From: an uncultured Blautia sp.
GTDB lineage: Bacteria > Bacillota > Clostridia > Lachnospirales > Lachnospiraceae
Direction: 5' to 3'
NCBI GenBank assembly: GCA_900551465.1
Contig: URWL01000169.1
Span: 1 to 5,255, forward strand
Length of the DNA stretch: 5,255 nucleotides
This document shows, piece by piece, positions 4,989 to 5,255 of this stretch. How positions within the stretch are numbered: position 1 is the first letter of the stretch; each line of letters starts with the position of its first letter. Position numbers and translations under genes: made by a program. The notes beneath the pieces are model-generated. The model did not search any database and was not told the DNA's origin. It saw only the letters and a list, made by a program, of their open reading frames with translations.

Positions 4989-5255
<267 letters not shown>

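Overview
The window looks like chromosomal DNA from a low-to-moderate G+C Gram-positive anaerobe, most likely Clostridia of the Lachnospiraceae (Blautia/Dorea/Ruminococcus-like). This is inferred from protein style (ECF sigma factor, LacI-type regulator, family 1 sugar-binding protein, F-ATPase epsilon), strong AGGAGG-type ribosome binding sites and AT-rich intergenic DNA. I see no mobile element, CRISPR array, tRNA or rRNA.

Layout. (1) 1-966, minus strand: the N-terminal 322 codons of an ABC-type sugar-binding protein, cut by the window edge. (2) 967-1373: its control region, with a consensus sigma-A promoter (TTGACA-N17-TATGAT), two copies of an identical 19-bp operator-like sequence downstream of the start point, a possible 22-codon leader ORF, and the terminator of the next gene. 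(3) 1374-2375, minus strand: a complete LacI/GalR-family regulator. (4) 2376-2705: a divergent control region with an extended -10 promoter for the regulator, a third operator-like site, and a probable promoter for the genes to the right. (5) 2706-4475, plus strand: a three-gene operon of ECF sigma factor, zinc-type (ZAS) transmembrane anti-sigma factor, and a polytopic membrane protein with a long acidic tail. (6) 4490-4531: a strong terminator between convergent units. (7) 4569-5255, minus strand: the end of an F-ATPase operon, with complete atpC and the 3' end of atpD.

How it fits together. The LacI-type protein probably represses the sugar-uptake operon that begins with the binding protein. 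Two operators 64 bp apart (about six helical turns) lie just after the promoter. A related site lies upstream of both the regulator and the sigma operon, and another palindrome of the same type lies inside the regulator gene. The sigma/anti-sigma/membrane-protein operon looks like an envelope signalling module. The atp genes are housekeeping.

The points most worth checking are the multi-operator arrangement, the leader ORF that contains one operator, the third operator shared with the sigma-factor intergenic region, and the apparent ATT start codon of the sigma factor. No wholly new system is evident; the genes belong to known families.
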